Below, one piece after another: positions 58,030-64,000 of a stretch of 64,000 nt of DNA. The DNA comes from Sphaerisporangium rubeum (GTDB taxonomy: Bacteria > Actinomycetota > Actinomycetes > Streptosporangiales > Streptosporangiaceae), in contig NZ_JACHIU010000001.1 of assembly GCF_014207705.1 (NCBI RefSeq), positions 1,798,001-1,862,000 of the forward strand, read 5' to 3'. The notes under the pieces are model-generated. The model did no database searches. It saw only the letters and a list, made by a program, of their open reading frames with translations, and was not told the origin of the DNA. Position 1 is the stretch's first letter. Each line of letters starts with the position of its first letter. Made by a program: the position numbers and the translations under genes.

Positions 58030-59286
58030 GTGGGACATCGGACCATCGGCGGAAGGGCACGGCTCGCAGTGGACGCTTCGGTCTACCTCCACGTCGAGGA
58101 CGTCAGGGACGAAGGCGCCGGCCGGGTCCTCGACCGTGTCGGCGGGTACGGCGTGCGCGAGATCACCGTGGCCGCCGCCTACCACGCGGCCCGCGACGTC
58201 ACCCCGCACGGCGGCTCCCGTGTCACCCTCCGCGCCGAAGGCGTTCATTTCGTCCCACCACCTGACCTGTTCAAAGGCCTGCGCCTCACCCCGCCGGTGC
58301 GCGAAGGCGCCGCCGGCGGCCCGCTGGCGGTGCTGCGGGAGGCCACCCTCGACCGCGGCATGGCGATGCACGGCTGGGCCGTCTTCCTGCACAACCTCAC
58401 GCTCGGCCTCGCCGACCCCGAGGTCACCATGCAGGACTGCTTCGGCGGCCGTGGCTTCCCCGCGAGCCTGTGTCCCGCGCACCCCGACGTCCGGCTGTAC
58501 GCCGTGGCGCTCGCCAGGTCGGTGGCGCGCCTCGGGGTGGACAGCGTGGTCGCCGAGTCGCTGCACTTCGGCGCGTTCGAGCAGGGCCACGGCCACGAGC
58601 GCAGCTTCGTGCCGCTCGGGCCGATGGACGAGTTCCTGTTCGGCCTGTGCTTCTGCGCGTGGTGCATGCGCCGCGCCGCCGACCTCGGCGTCAAGGCCGA
58701 GGTGGCGCGCGAGGAGTGCGCACGCATCGTCGGCGGCGTCCTCGACGGCGACCCGCCGGCCCAGGGTGAGGTCACCCGCGCCGCGCTCACCGCGTACGCG
58801 GGCCCCGACGTGGTGGCGTACGCGCGCGCTCGTTCGGAGACCGTGACGTCCCTGGTCAGCGAGGTGTCCGCCGCCGTGGCCGCCGAGGGGTCACGGCTGA
58901 CGTTCCTGGACGGCACCGGTCACCGCAAGGGTCACCGCGACGGCCTGCCGCCTGCGGGTCTCGCCGCGCACGACGCCTGGCAACTGGGGGTCGACCTCGT
59001 GGCGCTCGGCGACCTCGTGCCGTCCTTCGGCGTGTTCGCCTACGCGCGCGACCCCGCGCGGGTGGCCGACGACATCGGCGCCTACCGCCGTTCCGTCGGC
59101 GCCGACCGTGACCTGCGTGCCGTGCTGCGGCCCGGCCTGCCGGACACCGACTCCGCCGATCGCCTGGCCGACAAGATCCGCGCGGCCAGGGCCGCGGGGG
59201 CCACCGCGACGGACTTCACGACCTACGGCCTGCTGCCGTACAGCGTGCTGGCCCGCATACCGAAGGCCCTCGGCCACACGCCGTAG
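58030..59286 (+). CDS. TIM-barrel-like protein, possible glycoside hydrolase
   Basis: 418 aa from a GTG; a GTG 13 codons later ('VDASVYLHVEDVRDEGAG') with GGAAGGG upstream is an alternative. No named family recognised. The order of elements, 'LCPAHPDVRLYAVALARSVA' then 'LGVDSVVAESLHFGAFEQGH' and 'FGLCFCAWCMRRAADLGVKA', is that of hypothetical glycoside-hydrolase-like barrels, where 'CP..P.V' precedes a barrel strand ending in an acid and a 'C.C..C' helix follows. No signal peptide, so cytosolic. It lies between the Cip1-like gene and the CebR-like repressor and may act on an imported oligosaccharide. Confidence in the class is low. Confidence 0.55.
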   Translation: MGHRTIGGRARLAVDASVYLHVEDVRDEGAGRVLDRVGGYGVREITVAAAYHAARDVTPHGGSRVTLRAEGVHFVPPPDLFKGLRLTPPVREGAAGGPLAVLREATLDRGMAMHGWAVFLHNLTLGLADPEVTMQDCFGGRGFPASLCPAHPDVRLYAVALARSVARLGVDSVVAESLHFGAFEQGHGHERSFVPLGPMDEFLFGLCFCAWCMRRAADLGVKAEVAREECARIVGGVLDGDPPAQGEVTRAALTAYAGPDVVAYARARSETVTSLVSEVSAAVAAEGSRLTFLDGTGHRKGHRDGLPPAGLAAHDAWQLGVDLVALGDLVPSFGVFAYARDPARVADDIGAYRRSVGADRDLRAVLRPGLPDTDSADRLADKIRAARAAGATATDFTTYGLLPYSVLARIPKALGHTP

Positions 59287-59333
59287 CGGTCGTCAGACGG
59301 GCCGGCGGACCCCTGGCCACGCCGTGGCCGTCC

Positions 59334-60329
59334 TCATGCGGACTCGCGGACCACCAGCTCGCTCGGCAGGATGACGTGATCGCTCACGCGGTCCTGCCGC
59401 GGGGTCAGCAGCAGCCGCACCATGGCGGTCGCCTGCTCGGTGATGGGGTGCCGCACGGTGGTGAGCGGGGGGTCGGTGTAGCGCGCGGCCTCGATGTCGT
59501 CGAAACCGACCAGCGCCACGTCGTCGGGGACACGCCGGCCCGCGTGGCGCAGTGTCTTCAGCGCGCCGATGGCCATGGCGTCGTTGGCGGCGAACACCGC
59601 GTCGAGCCCCGGGTCGTCCTCAAGGAGCTGCCGCATGGCCGCCGCGCCGGACGCGCGGGTGAAGTCGCCGACGGCGACGATCGAGCGGCGGTCGGAGTCG
59701 CGCAGCGCGTCCCGGTACCCGGTCAGGCGGTCCTGGCCGCCGATCATGTCCTGCGGCCCCGCGATGGTGGCGATGCGGCGGCGGCCGGTGTCCAGCAGGT
59801 GGCGCACGGCCGCGGCGGCGCCGCCGACGTTGTCGTTGTCGACGTACGGCATCTCGACGGCCACCGCGGGCCGGCCGTACGACACCACCGGCACCCCCAT
59901 GCGGGTCAGGGCCGCCGGCAGGGGGTCGGCGCCGTGCATGGACAGCAGCAGCACGCCGTCCACGTGGCCGCCGGAGATGTAGCGCTCCACCCTGGCGTGG
60001 TTGCGCGGGGTGCTGGCGAGCATCAGCACGATCTGCTTGTCGGCCGCCTCCAGCTCGGCGCTCACCGTGCGGATCACCATGGAGAACAGGCGGTCGTCGG
60101 AGAACACGCGCGTCGCCGGCTCGGAGATGACCAGCGCTATGGAGTCGGTGCGCTGGGTCACCAGGCTGCGTGCCGCCGAGTTGGGGACGTACCCGAGCTC
60201 GTTCACCGCGCGCAGGACCGTGTCCCTGATCTCCGGGGTCACGGTCGCCTGGCCGTTGACGACCCGGGAGACGGTGGCCCGGGAGACGCCTGCCCGTGCG
60301 GCGACCGCCTCCAGAGTGGGTCGTTTCAT
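59334..60329 (-). CDS. LacI-family repressor, CebR/CelR-like
   Basis: 331 aa from the ATG at 60329; an ATG at 60371 would add 14 residues and the ribosome site is weak for both. The helix-turn-helix is 'TLEAVAARAGVSRATVSRVV' with 'NELGYVPNSAARSLVTQRTD'. The sugar-binding domain has 'VDGVLLLSMHGADPLPAAL', 'RRRIATIAGPQDMIGGQDRL' and 'DAVFAANDAMAIGALKTLRH', which closely follow my recollection of CelR/CebR, the cellobiose-responsive repressors. The identical CelR operator stands before the Cip1-like gene, and two related palindromes before the GH16 gene. I infer that it represses both and is released by cello- or laminari-oligosaccharides. Confidence 0.9.
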   Translation of the reverse strand: MKRPTLEAVAARAGVSRATVSRVVNGQATVTPEIRDTVLRAVNELGYVPNSAARSLVTQRTDSIALVISEPATRVFSDDRLFSMVIRTVSAELEAADKQIVLMLASTPRNHARVERYISGGHVDGVLLLSMHGADPLPAALTRMGVPVVSYGRPAVAVEMPYVDNDNVGGAAAAVRHLLDTGRRRIATIAGPQDMIGGQDRLTGYRDALRDSDRRSIVAVGDFTRASGAAAMRQLLEDDPGLDAVFAANDAMAIGALKTLRHAGRRVPDDVALVGFDDIEAARYTDPPLTTVRHPITEQATAMVRLLLTPRQDRVSDHVILPSELVVRESA

Positions 60330-60533
60330 CAGTGTGCGCCCTGTCTTCCTCGGCCTTTCGGCGGTACCCATGGTGCCACTCGAAGTCCACCAGTGGTGAC
60401 CATACGAGACGCGTCCGCTCACACGGCACTGGCCTCCCCGCGAGCGGCCCGCACCGGCGATCGCCGGCCCCCGGCTTCCTTGATCAGGCGAATCTACCGG
60501 GGATCGTCACCACCCGGGGAAGCGCGCCGGTCA

Positions 60534-60690
60534 TGTCCGCCTGCACGCTGGAGCGGCCCTCCGCCGACGTCCGCCGCAGCAGGGACGTCCATGGTGTCCG
60601 TGCGCACGCCGGTGCGGCCCTCGCCTGTGTCCGCCGCACCGAGGATTTCGCACGGTGTCCACGCGCACGCCGGTGCGGCGACGGCCGTGG
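60534..60690 (+). repeat. Degenerate 61-bp tandem repeat (about 2.5 units)
   Basis: Units begin at 60534, 60595 and 60656, each with 'tgtcc', then 'gcacgc.gg.gcggc' and, in units 1 and 2, 'gtccgccgca'. The period is exactly 61 bp twice. The third unit fades after about 24 bp. Confidence 0.6.
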
Positions 60691-60760
60691 ACACGACCTC
60701 GCCGTAGGTCCGCGAGACGCCGCCTGCCCCTTTCTCCCGGCCAATTGGATAGATCTTGTG

Positions 60761-60772
60761 GAGAGCGCTCTC
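60761..60772. promoter_or_regulatory. LacI-type operator A (GAGAGCGCTCTC)
   Basis: A perfect 12-bp palindrome with the GCGC centre of the CelR site but A/T in place of G/C at positions 2 and 11 of the 12-bp core. It lies about 200 bp upstream of the GH16 promoter. Confidence 0.65.
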
Positions 60773-60924
60773 GCATCAGGGTGCGGCCGGTCTCCTCGCT
60801 CGTCAAGGTTGGGGCCGACCGATTCGATGGCGCGAACCCACCGGTTCCACCTGCCTGATGTGGATCAGCCCTGGTGAAGGCCGAGGCAGGGAGGCATTCT
60901 CGGCGGAACAGCCTCATCCGAATA

Positions 60925-60936
60925 ACGGAGAGCGCT
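60925..60936. promoter_or_regulatory. LacI-type operator B (GAGAGCGCTCTC)
   Basis: The same perfect palindrome as operator A, 164 bp away, and 31 bp before the -35 of the GH16 promoter. A further half-site GAGAGCG at 61007-61013 falls near the expected transcription start. Confidence 0.7.
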
Positions 60937-60967
60937 CTCAATTGCTGGAAGAATCTTTCTTCGATGG

Positions 60968-60997
60968 TTGACAGCCCCTTGTCGAGCCATCTAACGT
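60968..60997 (+). promoter_or_regulatory. Candidate promoter of the GH16 gene
   Basis: TTGACA (60968-60973), an 18-bp spacer and TAACGT (60992-60997). Position relative to operator B and to the half-site at 61007 supports repression by a LacI-type protein. Confidence 0.6.
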
Positions 60998-61165
60998 CAG
61001 CGGCCGGAGAGCGTTACACATACGTAACACCAACGCGTGCCCCTCGCGCCGCGCGGTGCCACGACGGCCGTCGGCCCCGCCGCGCGCACACGTCGCCCGG
61101 CCGTGGCGCCGTCCCGTCGCCGTCCCTCCGTCGTCCGGTGCCGTCCCCCGGTCCCGTCTCGGATG

Positions 61166-61224
61166 CCCCGGACCCCGCTCTCCGCCCCGGGCACGTCCGG
61201 GATGTCCCCGGACCCCGCTCTCCG
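61166..61224 (+). repeat. 19-bp direct repeat in the GH16 leader
   Basis: CCCCGGACCCCGCTCTCCG occurs at 61166-61184 and 61206-61224 (40 bp apart), each preceded by 'gatg' and one variable base. It lies in the untranslated leader between the promoter and the start codon. Confidence 0.6.
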
Positions 61225-61320
61225 TTCCCCGTCGCCGCTCGTGTCCCGCGGTCCCGTCCCCACTACGTGCCGCCACGTCCCCCGGCGTGCGGCGCGACCC
61301 CCCGAGAGATGAGGATGACC

Positions 61321-62745
61321 ATGAGCACCTCCGCCGAACCGCCACCCCGCCGCCGTCGCCTCCGCACCCTGATGGCCGTGCTCGCGACCGCGCTCCTACC
61401 GGCCGCCGGCCTGATCGCCGCCACCACCCCCGCGGGAGCCGCCGTGCCGTCCACCCCGAGCGGCTGGAGTCTCGTCTGGGCCGACGACTTCAACGGCAGC
61501 GCGGGCTCGCTGCCGTCCTCCAGCAACTGGATCTTCGACACCGGCTTCAGCTACCCCGGCGGGCCCGCCAACTGGGGGACCGGCGAGATCCAGCGCTACA
61601 CCGCCGACCCCGCCAACGTCAGCCTCGACGGCTCAGGGAACCTGCGCATCACGCCGATCCGCGGCTCCTCCGGAGAGTGGACGTCCTCACGCATCGAGAC
61701 CCGGCGTTCCGACTTCAAACCCGCCGACGGCCGGGTGCTGCGCATCGAGGGCCGCATCCAGATGCCGAACGTCACCGGCGGCTCCGCGCTCGGCTACTGG
61801 CCGGCGTTCTGGGCTCTCGGCTCGCCGTACCGCGGCAACTACCAGAACTGGCCGGGGGTCGGCGAGTTCGACATCATGGAGAACGTCAACGGGCTCGACT
61901 CGGTGTGGGGTGTGCTGCACTGTGGTGTCGCACCCGGCGGCCCGTGTGACGAGTTCAACGGCATCGGCGCGAGCCGTGCCTGCCCCGGCTCGACCTGCCA
62001 GTCCACGATGCACACCTACCGCTTCGAGTGGGACCGCAGCGTGAGCCCCAACCAGTTGCGCTGGTACGTCGACGGCCAGCAGTTCCACAGCGTCAGCCAG
62101 AGCCGGTTCGACGCCACCACGTGGAACAACATGACCGGCCACAGCGGCTACTTCCTGCTTCTCAACGTGGCCATGGGTGGCGCGTTCCCCAACGGCGTCG
62201 CCGGCACCGGCACGCCGACCTCGTCCACCGTCTCCGGCCGCCCCATGCTCGTCGACTACGTGGCCGTCTGGCAGAGCGGCACCGGCACCACCCCCTCGCC
62301 GTCACCCACGCCGACGCCGAGCAACCCCGGCGGCGGCCACAACGCGCGCTCCACCATCCAGGCCGAGAACTACCAGGCCCAGAACGGCGTCCAGGTGGAG
62401 ACCACCACCGACAGCGGCGGCGGCCAGAACGTCTCCCACATCGCGAACGGCGACTGGCTCCGCTTCGACAACGTCAACTTCGGCTCCACCCCCGTGACGC
62501 AGTTCGTGGCCCGCGTCGCCTCCGGCGCGGCAGGCGGCGTCAGCGGCCTCGTCCAGGTCCGGCTCGACAGCCTCTCCAACCCGCCGATCGGTGACTTCGC
62601 CGTCGGCAACACCGGCGGCTGGCAGACCTGGCGCACCGTCCCCGCCAACATCGCGCAGACCACCGGCACCCACACCGTCTACATCACCTTCACCAGCGGC
62701 CAGCCGGCCGACTTCGTCAACCTCAACTGGTTCACCTTCAGCTGA
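61321..62745 (+). CDS. Secreted GH16 beta-glucanase with CBM6
   Basis: 474 aa from the ATG at 61321 (GAGGA 6-10 bp upstream; ATGs at 61309 and 61315 are alternatives). Signal peptide about 1-40. The GH16 jelly-roll (about 45-320) has the catalytic 'GVGEFDIMENVNGLD' (E-x-D-x-x-E), 'TGEIQRYTADPANVSLDGSG' in the substrate cleft and 'HTYRFEWDRSVSPNQLRWYV'. A Ser/Thr/Pro linker precedes a CBM6-like domain (about 345-474; 'STIQAENYQAQNGVQVETTT' and 'GDWLRFDNVNFG'). This type hydrolyses beta-1,3- or mixed-linkage glucans such as laminarin or fungal wall glucan. It is divergent from the CebR-like repressor. Confidence 0.92.
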   Translation: MSTSAEPPPRRRRLRTLMAVLATALLPAAGLIAATTPAGAAVPSTPSGWSLVWADDFNGSAGSLPSSSNWIFDTGFSYPGGPANWGTGEIQRYTADPANVSLDGSGNLRITPIRGSSGEWTSSRIETRRSDFKPADGRVLRIEGRIQMPNVTGGSALGYWPAFWALGSPYRGNYQNWPGVGEFDIMENVNGLDSVWGVLHCGVAPGGPCDEFNGIGASRACPGSTCQSTMHTYRFEWDRSVSPNQLRWYVDGQQFHSVSQSRFDATTWNNMTGHSGYFLLLNVAMGGAFPNGVAGTGTPTSSTVSGRPMLVDYVAVWQSGTGTTPSPSPTPTPSNPGGGHNARSTIQAENYQAQNGVQVETTTDSGGGQNVSHIANGDWLRFDNVNFGSTPVTQFVARVASGAAGGVSGLVQVRLDSLSNPPIGDFAVGNTGGWQTWRTVPANIAQTTGTHTVYITFTSGQPADFVNLNWFTFS

Positions 62746-62940
62746 CCGTCCCCCGCCCGCGTCCCCGCACGTGGGACGCGGGCCGTCCGCGGACCTGCTC
62801 CGGCTGTCCGGACTGTTCCTGGACGGGGGGCCCTCAGCGGACTTGTCCCCGGACCGGGGACCGTGAGCACTTGTCCCCGGACAGGTTGCCGTCCCCGCCG
62901 CGCCGCGGACGTGTCGCAGGGCCGTGAAATACTCCCGGAC

Positions 62941-64000
62941 GTGACGTGGCGGCAGGCGGACGGTGCGCTCATCGGGCGGGTGGACGAGCTCGCGCGGCTG
63001 ACCGGCGTGCTCGGCGGCGCCGCGGCGGGACGTCCAGGGGCGGCCGTCGTCGGCGGCGACGCCGGCATCGGCAAGACCCGCCTCGTGGGAGAGCTCGTGG
63101 CACGGGCCGGCGAGCTCGGGTTCGCCGTGCTGACCGGCCAGTGCGCCGAGCTCGGCGACACACTGCCGTACCTGCCGCTGGCCGACGCGCTGCGCGGCGC
63201 GGCGCGCGACGGCGAGATGGCGCCGCTGCTCGCGGACCGGCCCATGCTGGAGGCGCTGGTCGGCGGCACCTGGTCCGGCGCCGGCGACGACGCGGGCTCC
63301 GGGCTCACGCAGCAGCGGCTCTTCGGGTCGGCGCTGGCGTTCCTCGCGGAGCTTTCGGAGCGCCGGCCGGTGCTGTTCGTGCTGGAGGACCTGCACTGGG
63401 CCGACCGGTCCACCCGTGACCTGCTGGTCTTCCTCAGCCGCATGCTCCAGCGCGAGCGGGTCTGCCTCGTCGGCACCTACCGCACCGACGACCTGCACCG
63501 GCGCCACCCGCTACGTCCTCTGCTGGCCGAGCTGCGGCGACTGCCGTCGGTGAGCGTCGTGGAACTGAGCCCGCTCAGCGACGGCGACATGTCCGACTAT
63601 CTGGTGACTCTCGGCGCCACGGACGCCAAGCTGATCCATCAGATCGTCGAGCGAGCCGAAGGCAACCCCTTCTACGCCGAGGAGCTCCTCGCCGCCGACG
63701 GCCTGCCGTACGGCCTCGCCGGCCTGCTCCTCGCCAGGGTCGAGCGGCTCTCCGACCCGGCCCAGCGGGTGCTGCGCGCCGCGGCCGTCGCGGGCCGCCG
63801 CATCGACCACGGCCTGCTGCGCAGCGTGTCCGGCCTGGAGGACGCCGAGCTCGAAGAGGCCATGCGCGAGATCGTCTCCCGCGGCCTGCTGCTCCCCGAC
63901 GGCGACTACGGCTACGCCTTCCGCCACGCACTGCTGCGCGAAGCCGTCTACACCGACCTCCTCCCCGGCGAACGCACCCGCCTCCACGCCGAGTTCACCC
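62941..64000 (+). CDS. ATP-binding signalling regulator (AAA/LuxR-type), cut by window end
   Basis: The frame runs from a GTG at 62941 to the end of the window (353 residues). Walker A 'GGDAGIGKTRLVGELVARAG', Walker B 'VLFVLEDLHWADRSTRDLLV' and a following arginine-containing 'LVGTYRTDDLHRRHPLRPLL' define a STAND/AAA16-type ATPase. 'ERAEGNPFYAEELLA' and 'RVLRAAAVAGRRIDHGLLRS' are typical of the large LuxR-family (MalT/LAL-like) regulators of actinomycetes. A C-terminal LuxR helix-turn-helix would be expected beyond the window. The 195-bp gap before it has two 'acttgtccccgga' copies but nothing else clear. Confidence 0.85.
   Translation, partial: MTWRQADGALIGRVDELARLTGVLGGAAAGRPGAAVVGGDAGIGKTRLVGELVARAGELGFAVLTGQCAELGDTLPYLPLADALRGAARDGEMAPLLADRPMLEALVGGTWSGAGDDAGSGLTQQRLFGSALAFLAELSERRPVLFVLEDLHWADRSTRDLLVFLSRMLQRERVCLVGTYRTDDLHRRHPLRPLLAELRRLPSVSVVELSPLSDGDMSDYLVTLGATDAKLIHQIVERAEGNPFYAEELLAADGLPYGLAGLLLARVERLSDPAQRVLRAAAVAGRRIDHGLLRSVSGLEDAELEEAMREIVSRGLLLPDGDYGYAFRHALLREAVYTDLLPGERTRLHAEFT

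Larger units (their letters stand above)
60330..61320. other. Long divergent intergenic region, repressor/GH16
   Basis: 991 bp without a convincing gene. It holds a 61-bp tandem repeat (60534-60690), two GAGAGCGCTCTC palindromes, a consensus promoter (60968-60997) and, at 61040-61300, a low-complexity GC-rich leader with a 19-bp direct repeat. The GH16 transcript would have an untranslated leader of about 315 nt, long for a bacterium. Confidence 0.6.

Noticed and set aside
60534-60690. 61-bp repeat considered as a CRISPR array
   Set aside because: The conserved and variable parts do not alternate as repeat and unique spacer, and there are no cas genes.
1-64000. Transposons, prophage or genomic-island borders, tRNA or rRNA genes
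   Set aside because: No transposase, integrase or phage gene is encoded, no terminal repeats were seen, and no tRNA or rRNA-like sequence was recognised by eye.

Overview
The window is high-GC, densely coding DNA from a filamentous or soil actinomycete. GC-biased codon use, GTG starts, streptogrisin-type S1 proteases, an F420-type oxidoreductase, a CebR/CelR-like cellulose repressor with its palindromic operator, and Streptomyces-style two-component genes all point to Actinomycetota. A member of Streptosporangiales is my best guess, but no rRNA or other marker is present to prove it. I see no tRNA, rRNA, CRISPR array, insertion sequence or prophage.

Layout. 0-6 kb: end of a TetR regulator, an HtrA-like lipoprotein protease, a single-pass membrane protein, a fused double acyl-CoA dehydrogenase (FadE34-like layout), and a ribbon-helix-helix/Clp-N fusion. 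6-11 kb: two paralogous secreted S1 proteases with near-identical prodomain blocks and similar terminators, a secreted beta-barrel-like protein between them, and a LysR regulator. 11-25.5 kb: a cell-envelope polysaccharide locus (two GT-C-like membrane proteins, a DUF2613 mini-protein, GT2, GT4, a giant AftD-type arabinofuranosyltransferase, an acyltransferase, a methyltransferase, two DUF3068 proteins). Its gene content resembles the mycobacterial Rv0224c-Rv0228 plus aftD/Rv0236A loci. 25.6-34.2 kb: a probable sterol side-chain catabolism cluster (nitronate-monooxygenase-like flavoprotein, crotonase, two acyl-CoA ligases including a FadD19-like one, a DUF35 protein and two thiolase/aldolase-like proteins) with KstR-like operators. 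34.2-38.7 kb: an MFS transporter and a CPBP protease whose reading frames run through each other for 900 bp, a LysE exporter, and a GntR/membrane-protein pair with an inverted-repeat operator. 39-41.6 kb: tandem pectate lyases. 41.6-56.3 kb: ordinary metabolism and regulation (M20 peptidase, class III aminotransferase, alanine dehydrogenase, Sel1 repeats, SDR, two-component system, gamma-glutamyltransferase, SURF1, LLM oxidoreductase, double-HxlR regulator). 56.5-62.7 kb: a plant and fungal polysaccharide cluster (CBM2-Cip1-like protein, a TIM-barrel-like protein, a CebR-like repressor, a GH16-CBM6 glucanase) with CelR-type and related palindromes. The window ends inside an ATP-binding signalling regulator.

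How they fit together: the pectate lyases, Cip1-like protein, GH16 enzyme and secreted proteases form a saprophytic plant-biomass programme, and the FadE/FadD/thiolase set would handle sterols, possibly plant sterols. The most unusual items are the AftD-centred envelope locus in a genome with no other visible mycolata trait, the RHH/Clp-N fusion with its own palindrome, the 900-bp mutual antisense overlap, the signs of gene conversion in two paralogue pairs, and two operator classes around one CebR-like repressor. Family assignments rest on motif recognition; no database search was run.
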